Shown: positions 23,348 to 33,684 of the stretch, piece after piece
Layout of the letters: each line of letters starts with the position of its first letter
How positions within the stretch are numbered: position 1 is the first letter of the stretch
Source of the DNA: Moniliophthora roreri
Lineage: Eukaryota > Basidiomycota > Agaricomycetes > Agaricales > Marasmiaceae
DNA: 64,000 bases
Reading direction: 5' to 3'
NCBI GenBank assembly: GCA_001466705.2
Contig: LATX02000251.1
Location: 62,001 to 126,000 of the forward strand
Position numbers and translations under genes: made by a program
The notes under the pieces: generated by a model
What the model was told of the DNA's origin: nothing
The model's input: only the letters and a program-made list of their open reading frames with translations
Database searches by the model: none

Positions 23348-24715
23348 CATGCAGGCTCTCATAACCGCTCCTGGAAACACGGCTGTCGTAGCTCAGATTC
23401 CCATTCCAGAGCCTGGTCAGGGGGAAATTCGGTCTGTCCCGCCCTTGACATGAACCACTATTGACGTTAACAAACGCGTTTTTTTTTATTAGCATCAAGG
23501 TTCATTCCATCGCCCTCAACCACGTCGATGCTTTATACGTTGCACATCCTGCTGATAAACCAGGTCGTGTCGTTGGTAGTGACATTGCTGGAGTCGTAGA
23601 CAAGTTGGGTGATGGAGTTTCGCGATGGTCGATTGGGGATCGCGTTGCTAGTTTCGTTCAAGGAGGTAAATCGAGTTTAGTATCGCTATCTTCGAATATT
23701 GATTCAGATCTTGTCTCTAGCCACGACAGGAACCAACAGACCGGGTGGCTTCGCAGAATACGCGATACTAGAAGAAGACCTAGCAACATCCATCCCGAGC
23801 CAAGTATCCTTTGATGAAGCTGCCACCGTACCATTGTGTGCTTTGACGGCTGCGCAGGTGAACCTCGATTCTATCTCCGTTCATTGCTGGTCCCCACTTA
23901 AATTTCCCTTTAGGCACTATTCATCCGTCTTGAAATCAACGCTCCGTTCTCCAACCCGTTCAAATTTCCTGAACCCGCCGTTGAACGCCCAAGTATACTA
24001 ATCTACTCAGCCGCTACCTCTGTTGGTTTTTATACCATCGAACTCGCCCGACTACTTAAGGCGCCCACTGGCGAATCTTATCGTATATTCGCAACTGCGA
24101 GTCCGAAACACACAGCAAGACTCTTATCCCTCGGTGTAGAAGCTGTGTATGACTATCGCTCGCCTGATTGGCCTGAACGAGTGCTCGCGGCTTCAGGGGG
24201 CATTTCATACGCCGTCGACTGTATCTCAGAAGATGAAACAACAGCTCGAATCTCGCGGACATTCCGAGAAGGCGGTGGCAAGATTGCTGTCATTCGTGTA
24301 CAGGCGTGGAACAAGGAAGGTGTGAGGTCGGATGTGACACCACTGTACGGAGCGGTTTGGCAAGGTCTTGGGAGGGAGATTCTTTATAATGGTAAGCGAC
24401 GATTTCTATGGAGTGCACAGTTTAACGAACTAATTTGCTTGCTCAGATGGCACAATTCCAGCTTCGCCGTCTTGGAGGAGCTTTTCGGTTGCATTTTACG
24501 AATGGATGTCCAAAAGTTCGTCATGTTGGCCGATTTCACCCAATCCAGTACGCTTGATGCCTGGAGGCTTGTCTAAGGTTGCTGAAGATGGCTTCAAGCT
24601 GTTGGGCTCTGGGAGAGTTGCAGATAGGATGTCGGAAGAGGGAGGGCAAGAGTGGATGAGGCCGATATCAGCTGAAAAGCTAGTTTATCGAATTCATTCT
24701 GAACCTAGTACATGA
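23348..24715 (+). CDS. Medium-chain dehydrogenase/reductase, zinc-less enoyl reductase (ToxD-like) type
   Basis: The first exon is 23348-23431 (MQALITAPGNTAVVAQIPIP...GEIR), splicing to 23493 (IKVHSIALNHVDALYV). Conserved MDR elements follow: PGRVVGSDIAGVV, WSIGDRVASFVQG, GGFAEYAILEEDL, SFDEAATVPLCALTAAQ, and the nucleotide-binding region YSAATSVGFYTIELARLL with FATASPKHTARLLSLG and VYDYRSPDW. The C-terminus ends RPISAEKLVYRIHSEPST. The catalytic-zinc Cys ligands of alcohol dehydrogenases are absent, as in quinone oxidoreductases and trans-enoyl reductases, so an NADPH-dependent reduction of an activated double bond is likely. The substrate is unknown. No biosynthetic cluster genes are next to it. 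It is the last gene before the mobile-element region. Confidence 0.82.
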
Positions 24716-25162
24716 TACCATTTTGAAGATCGATACCATTATACATTGCTTATGAATGGTTTCCATTCATGGGATTTTATCCCTGCCGTAAGGTAGCCCG
24801 CAACCAGCACCCCTTAGTAAGCAAGAGCGTGACAGTCGTTCCCCTCAGCATCCCACATTGTCAAATACTCCAGAAGCTAAAAGGCTCTGGTAGAGTGGTT
24901 GGGAGAGCTCTGATAGAGAGTTCTATCAGAACAGATTTTGGAGTTATATAATATTTAAAGAGTTGTGTTGCAAAAAATATATTGACTTTGCCCGATGTCG
25001 GAAACACATTTTTGAGGCATTCTGAGCAATCAAGTGTCGGCGAAATGTTCGATTGACCTGTGATGTGACTCATCATGTGATTGTGACATTGCCTTTTCTA
25101 GTAATATGCTATGCAAAATTTTCAAGTCAATTGACCAGCTTCCCGACCCCTGCAAGCACAAA
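24716..25162. other. Boundary between gene-dense and repeat-rich sequence
   Basis: Base composition shifts towards AT within these 447 bp. No gene is supported. A palindrome-like stretch near 24911-24930 (GATAGAGAGTTCTATC) and poly-A/T tracts suggest the flank of the mobile element that follows. Confidence 0.35.
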
Positions 25163-27887
25163 ATGCCTGGCATTTCCAAAGCAAAACAAAGACTAAAATC
25201 AATTCTTCAAAAAGCATGAGAAATTCATCACCCCCACTGCCCAAACACACCAGAAACTCCCTCTGAGCCTGAAATCACAGAATTGACAGAATTGGGCAAC
25301 ACAGAGTCTGAACAGAAAAACAAATGTCAAGATGTCAGGATTGAAGATGTGACTGATAAAGATGAAGACCAAATGCTTTGTGTTGAAGGTGTTGGTGCAA
25401 TAGTGGCAAGATTCATTGCTTTGGAGGAAGAAGGCTGCACACCTGTCTGGGTTCTGGATGCGGAGGAGGGTGATCAGAAAGACTCTCCTGAGCAGTTGAA
25501 CATTGAAGAGTTTGCTGCAAGAATGCAGAGGTTTCATGATGAGGAAGTAGCAAGAGAACGGGAGAGATGCAAGGATAACGACTGTTCAGGTGGTTATAGC
25601 AAAAACAGCACAAAAACATTGTTGCAGCAGAAGAAGGCATGAGATGAATATGCTGCAGCCAGTGGAAAATTTATCTCTGCCTTTTTTCCAAGGAAGAAGA
25701 GGAAGGGTGAAAATGGAGTGTTACTAGAAGATGAGCCAGATGTTGATGCAGGGTCAAGCCATGAAGTGGAGGTCATTAGAATCAGTGAAGACACAAATGA
25801 GATGGTAGGTGGCCAATCTTTTCATATGAATTCTAAAAAATTAACAGTCTATGCAGAATGATCAGATTATCCACTATGAAAACGGCATTCAAATGCATGA
25901 TGAGCCAACCCTGCTCACTGAGTCAATACTGCTTCAGCCTATTGAACCATTAGTAGAAAAAGAGTCCCCACTTGCACAACCACCTTCCAATCACTCTGAA
26001 CTCACTCTAGCAGATGTATGGTGACATCTTGAGCAGTTGAAGGCTAATGCAAGTGCTGTGGCAGAGAAGTTACAAGAGTTGGAAGCAGCAGAGAAGGTTC
26101 TGAATCAACTCACCTGGAAGGATCATCCTGCACTGTGCAAAGCTGTTGAGGGTCTCACGAAAAAAGTAAAGAAGAAGAAGTTGGATGTTTTTCTGCATGC
26201 CAGGATTACTGCTATAGTTTCAACCATCAACTTCTATCTTGACAACAAAATCAATTGCACCTAGAGGAAGGCATTAGAGCTGGCAGCAAAGGCAGAGAAT
26301 TGGATGCATTGGCAAAACCATGCATGAAACCTCAGGAGTTGGATCCATCGCTTCTTGAGTTGTGGCAAGCTTCCAACACATCACTACACAGGTTTCCATG
26401 GATCAATGCTCAAGAATGAAGATTTTGCATCTGGCTTGCAGACATACCTACTTGAGGTTGTGGGAAAGGGTTATATTAGTGCTCAGGATGTCATGGATTA
26501 TGTTCAAACTGATGAAGTTCAAAGGAAGAACTGGGTATGGGGGCAGAGAGTTGAAGATCAGCTTGGCAACTGGTGAACATTGGCTGAAGAAGCTAGACTG
26601 GTGATATGGTCATAAGAGGAAGGGAATGTATGTGGATGGACATGAAAGAGAGAATGTTGTTGAGTATCAGAAGGAGTTTTGTGAGAGGTGGAAGGAATAT
26701 GAAAAATGGATGGTAAAGTATGACAATGACAGAAACATACTCAGCACCCCCATTGGCTTTGCTGTTCCACAAGGCCCACAGTTCCGGCTCATTCTCATCA
26801 CCCATGATGAATCAACATTCTATCAATGTGACTGCTGCAAGATCTTCTGGCAACACTTGAACACTGCACCAGCATCTGAGCAAAAAGGAGAGGGGGATTT
26901 ACTAATGGTTTTGGATTTTTTGACATCAGAATGGGGCTGTCTGATCAACAGTGACGGAGAGTGTGTGTCCATTTTATTCTTTTTTTTTTAAGGAAAACTC
27001 ATTTTCATTGCAGAGAGGCCTGAATATTTTTTAAAGCAGGCTCTAAATGCAATGGATACTTTGCGAATGAACATATTCTTGAACAGACATCAAAGGCTAT
27101 TGATATTTTTGAGTCAAAAACCAACAGAATGTGTATTGGCCTCTTCATGTTCAACAATGCACCAAGTCATCAAAAATGAGCTGACAATGCCCTCTCTGCA
27201 TGAAAGATGGTTAAGGGACCACATTCCACATGGACTTATCGCCCAAATGGACCAAAAATGTGCTCTGGTCAGTTTCCAGATGGCAGCTCTCACCATTTCT
27301 ACTTTCCTGATGATCACCCAACTTGTCCTGGCTGGTTCAAAGGATTGGAACTCATATTGTGCGAACAAGGCCTCTACCTAGTGGTTGGACTCAATGCTGC
27401 ATGTCAAAGGGCCTGTTTCGACACTGAGTTGTTCTTGACAACGACGTCTTTTCAAGAAAAGACAGTCGGTCTGAAATAACGTTAAAAGTCTGCTTTGCAG
27501 GAACTTGTTGAGTCTTGGGGACACATTTGTGATTTCTATCCAAAGTATCACTGTGAACTGAACTTTATTGAACAGTACTGGGGAGCTTCGAAGCACGAGT
27601 ACTATGGAGTGCTGCCAACATCGTCTATGAAGGAAATGAAGGATAATATGGTCCAGTCACTGGATAGTGTTTTACTTCTGAAAATTAGAAAGTATGTGGC
27701 TGTTTTATTATTCTTAGTCGTCAAGGATTGAGAGAAAAGTGAATCTAAACGGTTGACGAGTCGGTCTAAGTAAGACACATACTCAGAGGGTCTTTCCAGA
27801 AGTCAGGCAGCATGGGCCAATAGATGCTATCACAGACACTGCAAACTCCCTCCTGACATGCTCACAAAGGCCAGAGCTCAAGTGTAA
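25163..27887 (+). pseudogene. Decayed fungal DDE transposase
   Basis: The reading starts MPGISKAKQRLKS and shows, in fragments over three frames, the order of a mushroom DDE-superfamily transposase: KKKKLDVFLHARITAIVS, GFHGSMLKNEDFASGLQ, GKGYISAQDVMDYVQ, YVDGHERENVVEYQ, a catalytic-type THDEST motif at about 26800, FNNAPSHQK, CPGWFKGLELILCEQGL, YHCELNFIEQYWG and a C-terminal YSEGLSRSQAAWANRCY. Interruptions include TGA at 25639, 26022 and 26573 and a TAG at about 26263 where the family expects Arg or Trp, plus a few frameshifts. It cannot encode an active enzyme. Ends of the element were not found, although a similar stretch GACCTGTGA..GTGAC occurs on both sides (25055, 27985) in direct orientation. 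Confidence 0.7.
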
Positions 27888-28094
27888 TATTACACAACTA
27901 TGTACATACACTTTCTACAGCCAATACTCCATCTAATGACTTGTTTATGTACTAAAAATTTTTTGAAACTCACTTGAGGATGATTTGACCTGTGACTGTG
28001 ATGTGACATAATGACATGTCACAGCTTACTAAGAGGTGCTGGTTTCTGTTGCAAGCTACCTTACATTTGCTTCAAGTTTATCAAACTCCTGCTT

Positions 28095-28359
28095 TCATTC
28101 CAGCTTGAAGATACACTTGTAAAATGCCAGTTCCTGCTTCTGCACACCTTTCTGATGTTTCTTCTGTTTGAATCCATGTCTTTCACCTTCATACAACTTG
28201 AACTCTACCCATGTGACTTGATGGATTCATATATAGCTTCTGATTGTTCCTTTGGAACTACTTGGTCAAGATCACCTTGAGGTAGCTGGCACAAAGGTGA
28301 TTAAAGGGTGTATAATAAGAAAACCCAAGACAGAACGAACTAGCAGGGGCAGATTGAAA
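28095..28359 (-). pseudogene. 3' part of an S9 prolyl-oligopeptidase-family pseudogene
   Basis: On the minus strand this reads LPLL, then an intron (donor GTTCGT), then LPQGDLDQVVPKEQSEAIY and, after a one-base frameshift, EGERHGFKQKKH and AFYKCIFKLE before a stop at 28097-28095. QGDLD and RHGF carry the catalytic Asp and His of S9 peptidases. The fragment continues codon-for-codon from the 5' part at 37004-37720, from which it is separated by the hAT insertion. Confidence 0.8.
28352..28359. repeat. Left target-site duplication of the hAT element
   Basis: GATTGAAA immediately precedes the hAT terminus TAGGGCTGGCA. The identical 8 bp follow the other terminus at 37004-37011. Eight-base duplications are diagnostic of the hAT superfamily. 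Confidence 0.85.
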
Positions 28360-28625
28360 TAGGGCTGGCAACCATGACCATATATAGTATGGTAGACCTG
28401 TTAATATGTCGAACCTAGAAAAGACCCACTTTAATTCATTTTACACTATTTCTGAATTGGAACACTTTAATATGACATGAGATAACAGGTAATAAGGACT
28501 AGAGTGAGCCCAGTCTGCTAGTCATTGCCTTAGAGAAGCTGTGGTACCTTAGAAAGTATGAAGAGCTATATGATACGCTATACAGAGGTGTCTAAGCTGT
28601 ACTTTCTAACCTATCTAAGTATCAG

Positions 28626-29059
28626 TGTTACATTACTTGCGCAGCAATGTCAACTCAACTACCTTGCAAAAGGTAAATCCCTTCGAAGTAGCTCCAAGTT
28701 CAAGTTAGAGTTTGTTTAGCAGATGCTAAAGTTCAGAGGTCCGTCAATTGAGGTGTTGACACAAGTATATATTAACTAGGTCAAGCTGAGGACTCGAAGT
28801 CCTAGCTTGAGTGCTTAAATACGTTACAACTTTATCATGTAATCTGCATTATGTGAACATCCGACAACCATGGTAGTGAAGTAATAAATACCGACGAAGT
28901 TGGGATATGACAGATATTCTGATAAGGAAATGGGGGCTGGGAAGGTGTACTAAGTCCAATGGAGTAAGAAGCATATTCATAAGAAGATAAAGGGGACTAG
29001 GAAGGTGTATGTGTCCGATCAAATAAGAAGCATAGTAACAGGGTAAGGAAAACGTAACA
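28626..29059 (+). mobile_element. Solo LTR (L2 family) in R copy 1
   Basis: The 434 bp begin TGTTACATTACTTGC and end AACGTAACA, giving the inverted tips TGTTAC/GTAACA. A perfect 5-bp target duplication, ATCAG, lies at 28621-28625 and 29060-29064. The R copy at 45763 lacks it and shows the empty site. Confidence 0.85.
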
Positions 29060-30326
29060 ATCAGATCCAAAGTGGATCACTCCTGAAACCTGTAGGGAAT
29101 CTAACTATGGCCCAATGAACGCATTGGCTAGTTAACCAAGCTCTCAAAGTGCTATCAATGGGATTTTAACTTCTACTTTACTTTTCTATGACATCTGCAA
29201 AGTGCAAGCTGCAGTCAAACAGTACAGAGGTACTTAGAGGAGACATCAAAACAGAAAGACGACTTAGAACAGGAACGATCATAGAACAATCCTCCTCCAA
29301 AGTCAATATACAGATCAGAGTCAAAGCAGGCGATCTCTTAATAAAGAATTCACTGGCAGCTAAACAATATGCGATAAGCAAACTAGGTACAAAGACTGCT
29401 TGGAAAGACAGAAATCACTTCTGAAGGACATCCACTACCTACAGACAGATACAATGAGACATATGAAGAATATCTAATGCACAAGAAATCCTAAATAAGA
29501 CCGAGTGTGCATTGTCAAAGGAGATAGGAACAATAACAGCATGTTCCGACCTTGGAAACTTTGGCATCTAGGCCTCTGCTGATGTGTGGATACTAGAAAA
29601 GGGAAATGCTGTCAAGAGACAGGATGGATACCCAACTTAGAAAAGAGAAAATACAAATTATAGAATCTAGAACACCTGGAAACATAGATACCCACATGGA
29701 TATGGTTGGATACCCTAGTGGCCAGACTCCGTGACATCCAAATAATCCCTCTTTTAGTATCTCAGTCACTCATTTGTCATTTTCTGAATTATCGGACATT
29801 ATTTATAATTCTCTGTAGATATATTCCTTGGACTGTATATAAGGACAGCTAGATATTTGTACATACTCAAGTAACTCTGCCCCCTCTGATTGTGAATATA
29901 TGATGAGTTTGTTTGGTGTATAAATTTGTGTGCCATTTCAGTTTTGCTTCCTCACTACAGGCCCTGGAGATTGGTCCTGAGTGACTCCAGAGAGATAGAA
30001 ATGTGATAACGAACTTGCATCGTAAGGAGATAAGAGTAACATCTTGAGTGTGTTATAGCACTTTTCTAAGAGAAACTTTACACCAAGAAGGAGCCTTGGG
30101 CACTTGGAGTGTGGCCTGTGTGTATATCAGGTTGTGACACACTTAGAGTATTAGCAAGGGGTGTGCCTGCACTGAACTCTTTGTAGAAATTGGTCTAGAA
30201 CCTTTTTCAGTACACTGTGTGCTGTAGTTATCTTGAAGAAGTCTTGAACTCTGTAGGGTCAGACTATATTAGCTATCGAGTCTTTGTATGGGACTGTAGC
30301 TCTTGTGTTTGTGCTTTGTGCACCGT

Positions 30327-31998
30327 TGATATGCATAACTTTTACCTTTTATTTCGCATGCAAATAGAGAATATTTTGCACTTTTATGGTTGAAAATGAC
30401 ATATGCAAGGGAATTGAGGACTAGTGTGAACCCTGAGCAGCTAGTCAAAGTGAGTAGTAGAGAAGGATACAAAATATTAGCAGAGTAATGGTTGACGGTA
30501 GGCCATACAAGGGTACCCAACCACTGCTAGTATGAAAATAAACAGTGAATCTGAATACAGAGGAGCATCCCGAAACCTGTAGGGAACCACACCACATCAC
30601 ACCTCTCTATTGAAAGCTTACCAAAGGGAATATTTTCAATTTTAAACAATATTTTCAAACCACACCTGACTTGAAGGAAGAATAAAAGCCTTTGATGATA
30701 CATCAACGAGAATATTACTGAGAAACAGATATGAAACAGAGAATGACAAATTATTGGCAGGGGATACTTGAGATACTGATATCAAATTAGACAAATGAAA
30801 TAGATGATTGGTTACCGGAAAGGTGCCTGTATCACGAAAAGTGGAAGACAAAGCTGTATGATGAGAAGATAGCACGGCTGAGCTTATGTGTACATTTTAG
30901 AGGAGAAATGGAAGCATATTACATGTCTACAGAGCAGATGACAATAGACAGAGAAGGAAGGAACCATGCGGAGTGGCATGGAAGTATAATATTTTCAAAT
31001 GGAGTTGGAAGGAGAGCTGTTTGATCGAGGAAATTGCAAACGATTAGTGTCAGGAGACTGTGCAATCATCATAGAAAAAGAATAAAAGAGATTATGGCTA
31101 CGAAGCCTGACTACAATTGGACACTGTGACAGAGAAATTACCAAACACAGCTCAGTTTATATAATATTTAGCACCTGACTCAGTTTTATTTGTATTTGTG
31201 ACAGATATATTAGATTATTTATATTGTAGGGTATATAAGGGGACGTGTTTTGTAGGTGGAAAGCAGGAGAGATACTGCCCACTGATTACCAGAGTGTATG
31301 ATGTTGTTGTTCAGATAGAAGAGCTACCGGCAATCAGTATTTTTCAACCACTTCAGGCTCTAGCTTATTTAGTTGTGCAAGAGGCACAGGCTAGTTGAGA
31401 CCTGAGATTGTAACCCAAACCAGAGATATAAATAAAAGCTAGGAAGAGCTTAGTTTTTAACGCAAAAGGCGTGTTTTCTGATAAGAAGAATATTGTATCA
31501 GTTTACCAAGAGGGTAGCTGACATGCATCAGTATAGTCTGGTGTTTCGACGTGAATCAGAGAGGGTTTCAGGCTAGCAGTGTCTAGAAGATTTGTCCTCT
31601 TGAGAATTGTTGCAGAACATAGCTAAGAGGGCTATATTCAGGTACAAGAGGTACTTTTGTTCTTGCTTAGAAGAAGTTTATTCTTTGGGCAGTTTCTGGT
31701 CGAACATCGATACCAGTATTTGCTTTGAAGTGATTAATAAAACTATAAACCCATAAATATTATACAAAACGAACACCAATCTTGATCTGAGAAGTTGTTT
31801 TGAAGGCATTCATCTCTGAACTACCGAGCAAGACATTGAGAAATTATTCTTGACATTGCAGTAACAGTAAACCACGCCAAACCAACTCACAAACAAAACT
31901 GAGAATCAAGAACTTATATATATACCTTTTTCGGGGGTATTTTGGCACCACAGGCCTTGTGTTTTCATAGTAGAGGCATAGGTTTTTGAGCATCTTCA
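30327..31998 (+). mobile_element. Solo LTR (X family) in R copy 1
   Basis: The insertion begins TGATATGC and ends GCATCTTCA, flanked by CCGT on both sides (30323-30326, 31999-32002). R copies 2, 3 and 4 have the uninterrupted site. A homologous inverted copy at 38532-40577 has a polypurine tract at its inner edge, which identifies X as a retrotransposon LTR. A 66-codon frame inside is not thought to be a gene. Confidence 0.75.
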
Positions 31999-32255
31999 CC
32001 GTGTTCTTTGTGTTTTGTGTGTGTGTTTGTGATATAAACCATTTTAAAACTATATATACTCCTCTGGAGGTGAACACTTTGAAGTTGAACACTTCAATAA
32101 GAGAGAATCAACCTAGCTAAGAGTTTTGTTGGCATTCTAAGTGCAGTAACTCTGATCATGTTGATCCACACTTGCACAACAAACTGAGTTAGACTTTTGG
32201 AGGTTATCTTTTTGGGTAGTTTTCCACTAGTCTTATCTTAGACAAATTACCGTCN

Positions 32256-33423
32256 GAAATCACTTCTGAAGGACATCCACTACCTACAGACAGATACAAT
32301 GAGACATATGAAGAATATCTAATGCACAAGAAATCCTAAATAAGACCGAGTGTGCATTGTCAAAGGAGATAGGAACAATAACAGCATGTTCCGACCTTGG
32401 AAACTTTGGCATCTAGGCCTCTGCTGATGTGTGGATACTAGAAAAGGGAAATGCTGTCAAGAGACAGGATGGATACCCAACTTAGAAAAGAGAAAATACA
32501 AATTATAGAATCTAGAACACCTGGAAACATAGATACCCACATGGATATGGTTGGATACCCTAGTGGCCAGACTCCGTGACATCCAAATAATCCCTCTTTT
32601 AGTATCTCAGTCACTCATTTGTCATTTTCTGAATTATCGGACATTATTTATAATTCTCTGTAGATATATTCCTTGGACTGTATATAAGGACAGCTAGATA
32701 TTTGTACATACTCAAGTAACTCTGCCCCCTCTGATTGTGAATATATGATGAGTTTGTTTGGTGTATAAATTTGTGTGCCATTTCAGTTTTGCTTCCTCAC
32801 TACAGGCCCTGGAGATTGGTCCTGAGTGACTCCAGAGAGATAGAAATGTGATAACGAACTTGCATCGTAAGGAGATAAGAGTAACATCTTGAGTGTGTTA
32901 TAGCACTTTTCTAAGAGAAACTTTACACCAAGAAGGAGCCTTGGGCACTTGGAGTGTGGCCTGTGTGTATATCAGGTTGTGACACACTTAGAGTATTAGC
33001 AAGGGGTGTGCCTGCACTGAACTCTTTGTAGAAATTGGTCTAGAACCTTTTTCAGTACACTGTGTGCTGTAGTTATCTTGAAGAAGTCTTGAACTCTGTA
33101 GGGTCAGACTATATTAGCTATCGAGTCTTTGTACAGGACTGTAGCTCTTGTGTTTGTGCTTTGTGCACTGTGTTCTTTGTGTTTTGTGTGTGTGTTTGTG
33201 ATATAAACCATTTTAAAACCATATATACTCCTCTGGAGGTGAACACTTTGAAGTTGAACACTTCAATAAGAGAGAATCAACCTAGCTAAGAGTTTTGTTG
33301 GCATTCTAAGTGCAGTAACTCTGATCATGTTGATCCACACTTGCACAACAAACTGAGTTAGACTTTTGGAGGTTATCTTTTTGGGTAGTTTTCCACTAGT
33401 CTTATCTTAGACAAATTACCGTC
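32256..33423 (+). repeat. Repeat R, copy 2 (3' two-thirds)
   Basis: Starting right after an N gap, this repeats R copy 1 from position 29410 onward, without the X insertion, and ends GACAAATTACCGTC. It is nearly identical to copy 1 and copy 3, so it may be an unmerged overlap or allele. Confidence 0.7.
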
Positions 33424-33684
33424 CTGTCATATGGGTCCCATACTGTAACCACGTTGGGTTTAGAGAGTGGATGGGACGGTATGGGTGTACTATGGGTGAT
33501 AAATCAAGCGATGTTCTATTCCATTCCTTCAGCCAAAGCTGAGCTGACCCAATTCAATTCAATTCAGTGAAAATTGGACCAAAGCAGTCTTTGGGATCAG
33601 TCATGTGATAAGTAGCTTGGTGCTATACAGTATCTGGGTATTGCTGAGCCATGCACTTCCATTCTCACAGCTTGTCACCATCTC
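33424..33684. other. Spacer between inverted R copies
   Basis: This 261-bp single-copy sequence separates R copy 2 (plus) from R copy 3 (minus). It contains a short tandem of AATTC units at about 33552 and no coding frame. Its origin is unknown; it may be hAT interior sequence. Confidence 0.4.

Larger units (their letters stand above)
28400..32254 (+). repeat. Repeat R, copy 1, interrupted by two solo LTRs
   Basis: R is a non-coding repeat of about 1.75 kb. Here it begins GTTAATATGTCGAACC and ends CTTAGACAAATTACCGTC next to an N gap. It is split by a 434-bp solo LTR (28626-29059) and a 1,672-bp solo LTR (30327-31998). Both ends read towards TGTC, so R could be an LTR or a terminal-inverted-repeat element. 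Its class is unresolved. Confidence 0.7.

Noticed and set aside
25040..28020. Terminal inverted repeats of the DDE transposon
   Set aside because: The similar GACCTGTGA..GTGAC stretches at 25055 and 27985 are in direct, not inverted, orientation and lie outside a defined target duplication.
29188..29424. 78-codon frame MTSAKCKLQSNSTEVLRGDI found in several places
   Set aside because: It is part of non-coding repeat R; its copies differ by missense changes and early stops without codon-position bias that I can see.
31198..31398. 66-codon frame MTDILDYLYCRVYKG, also at 39113-39313
   Set aside because: It lies within the X LTR in both places and is not a gene.
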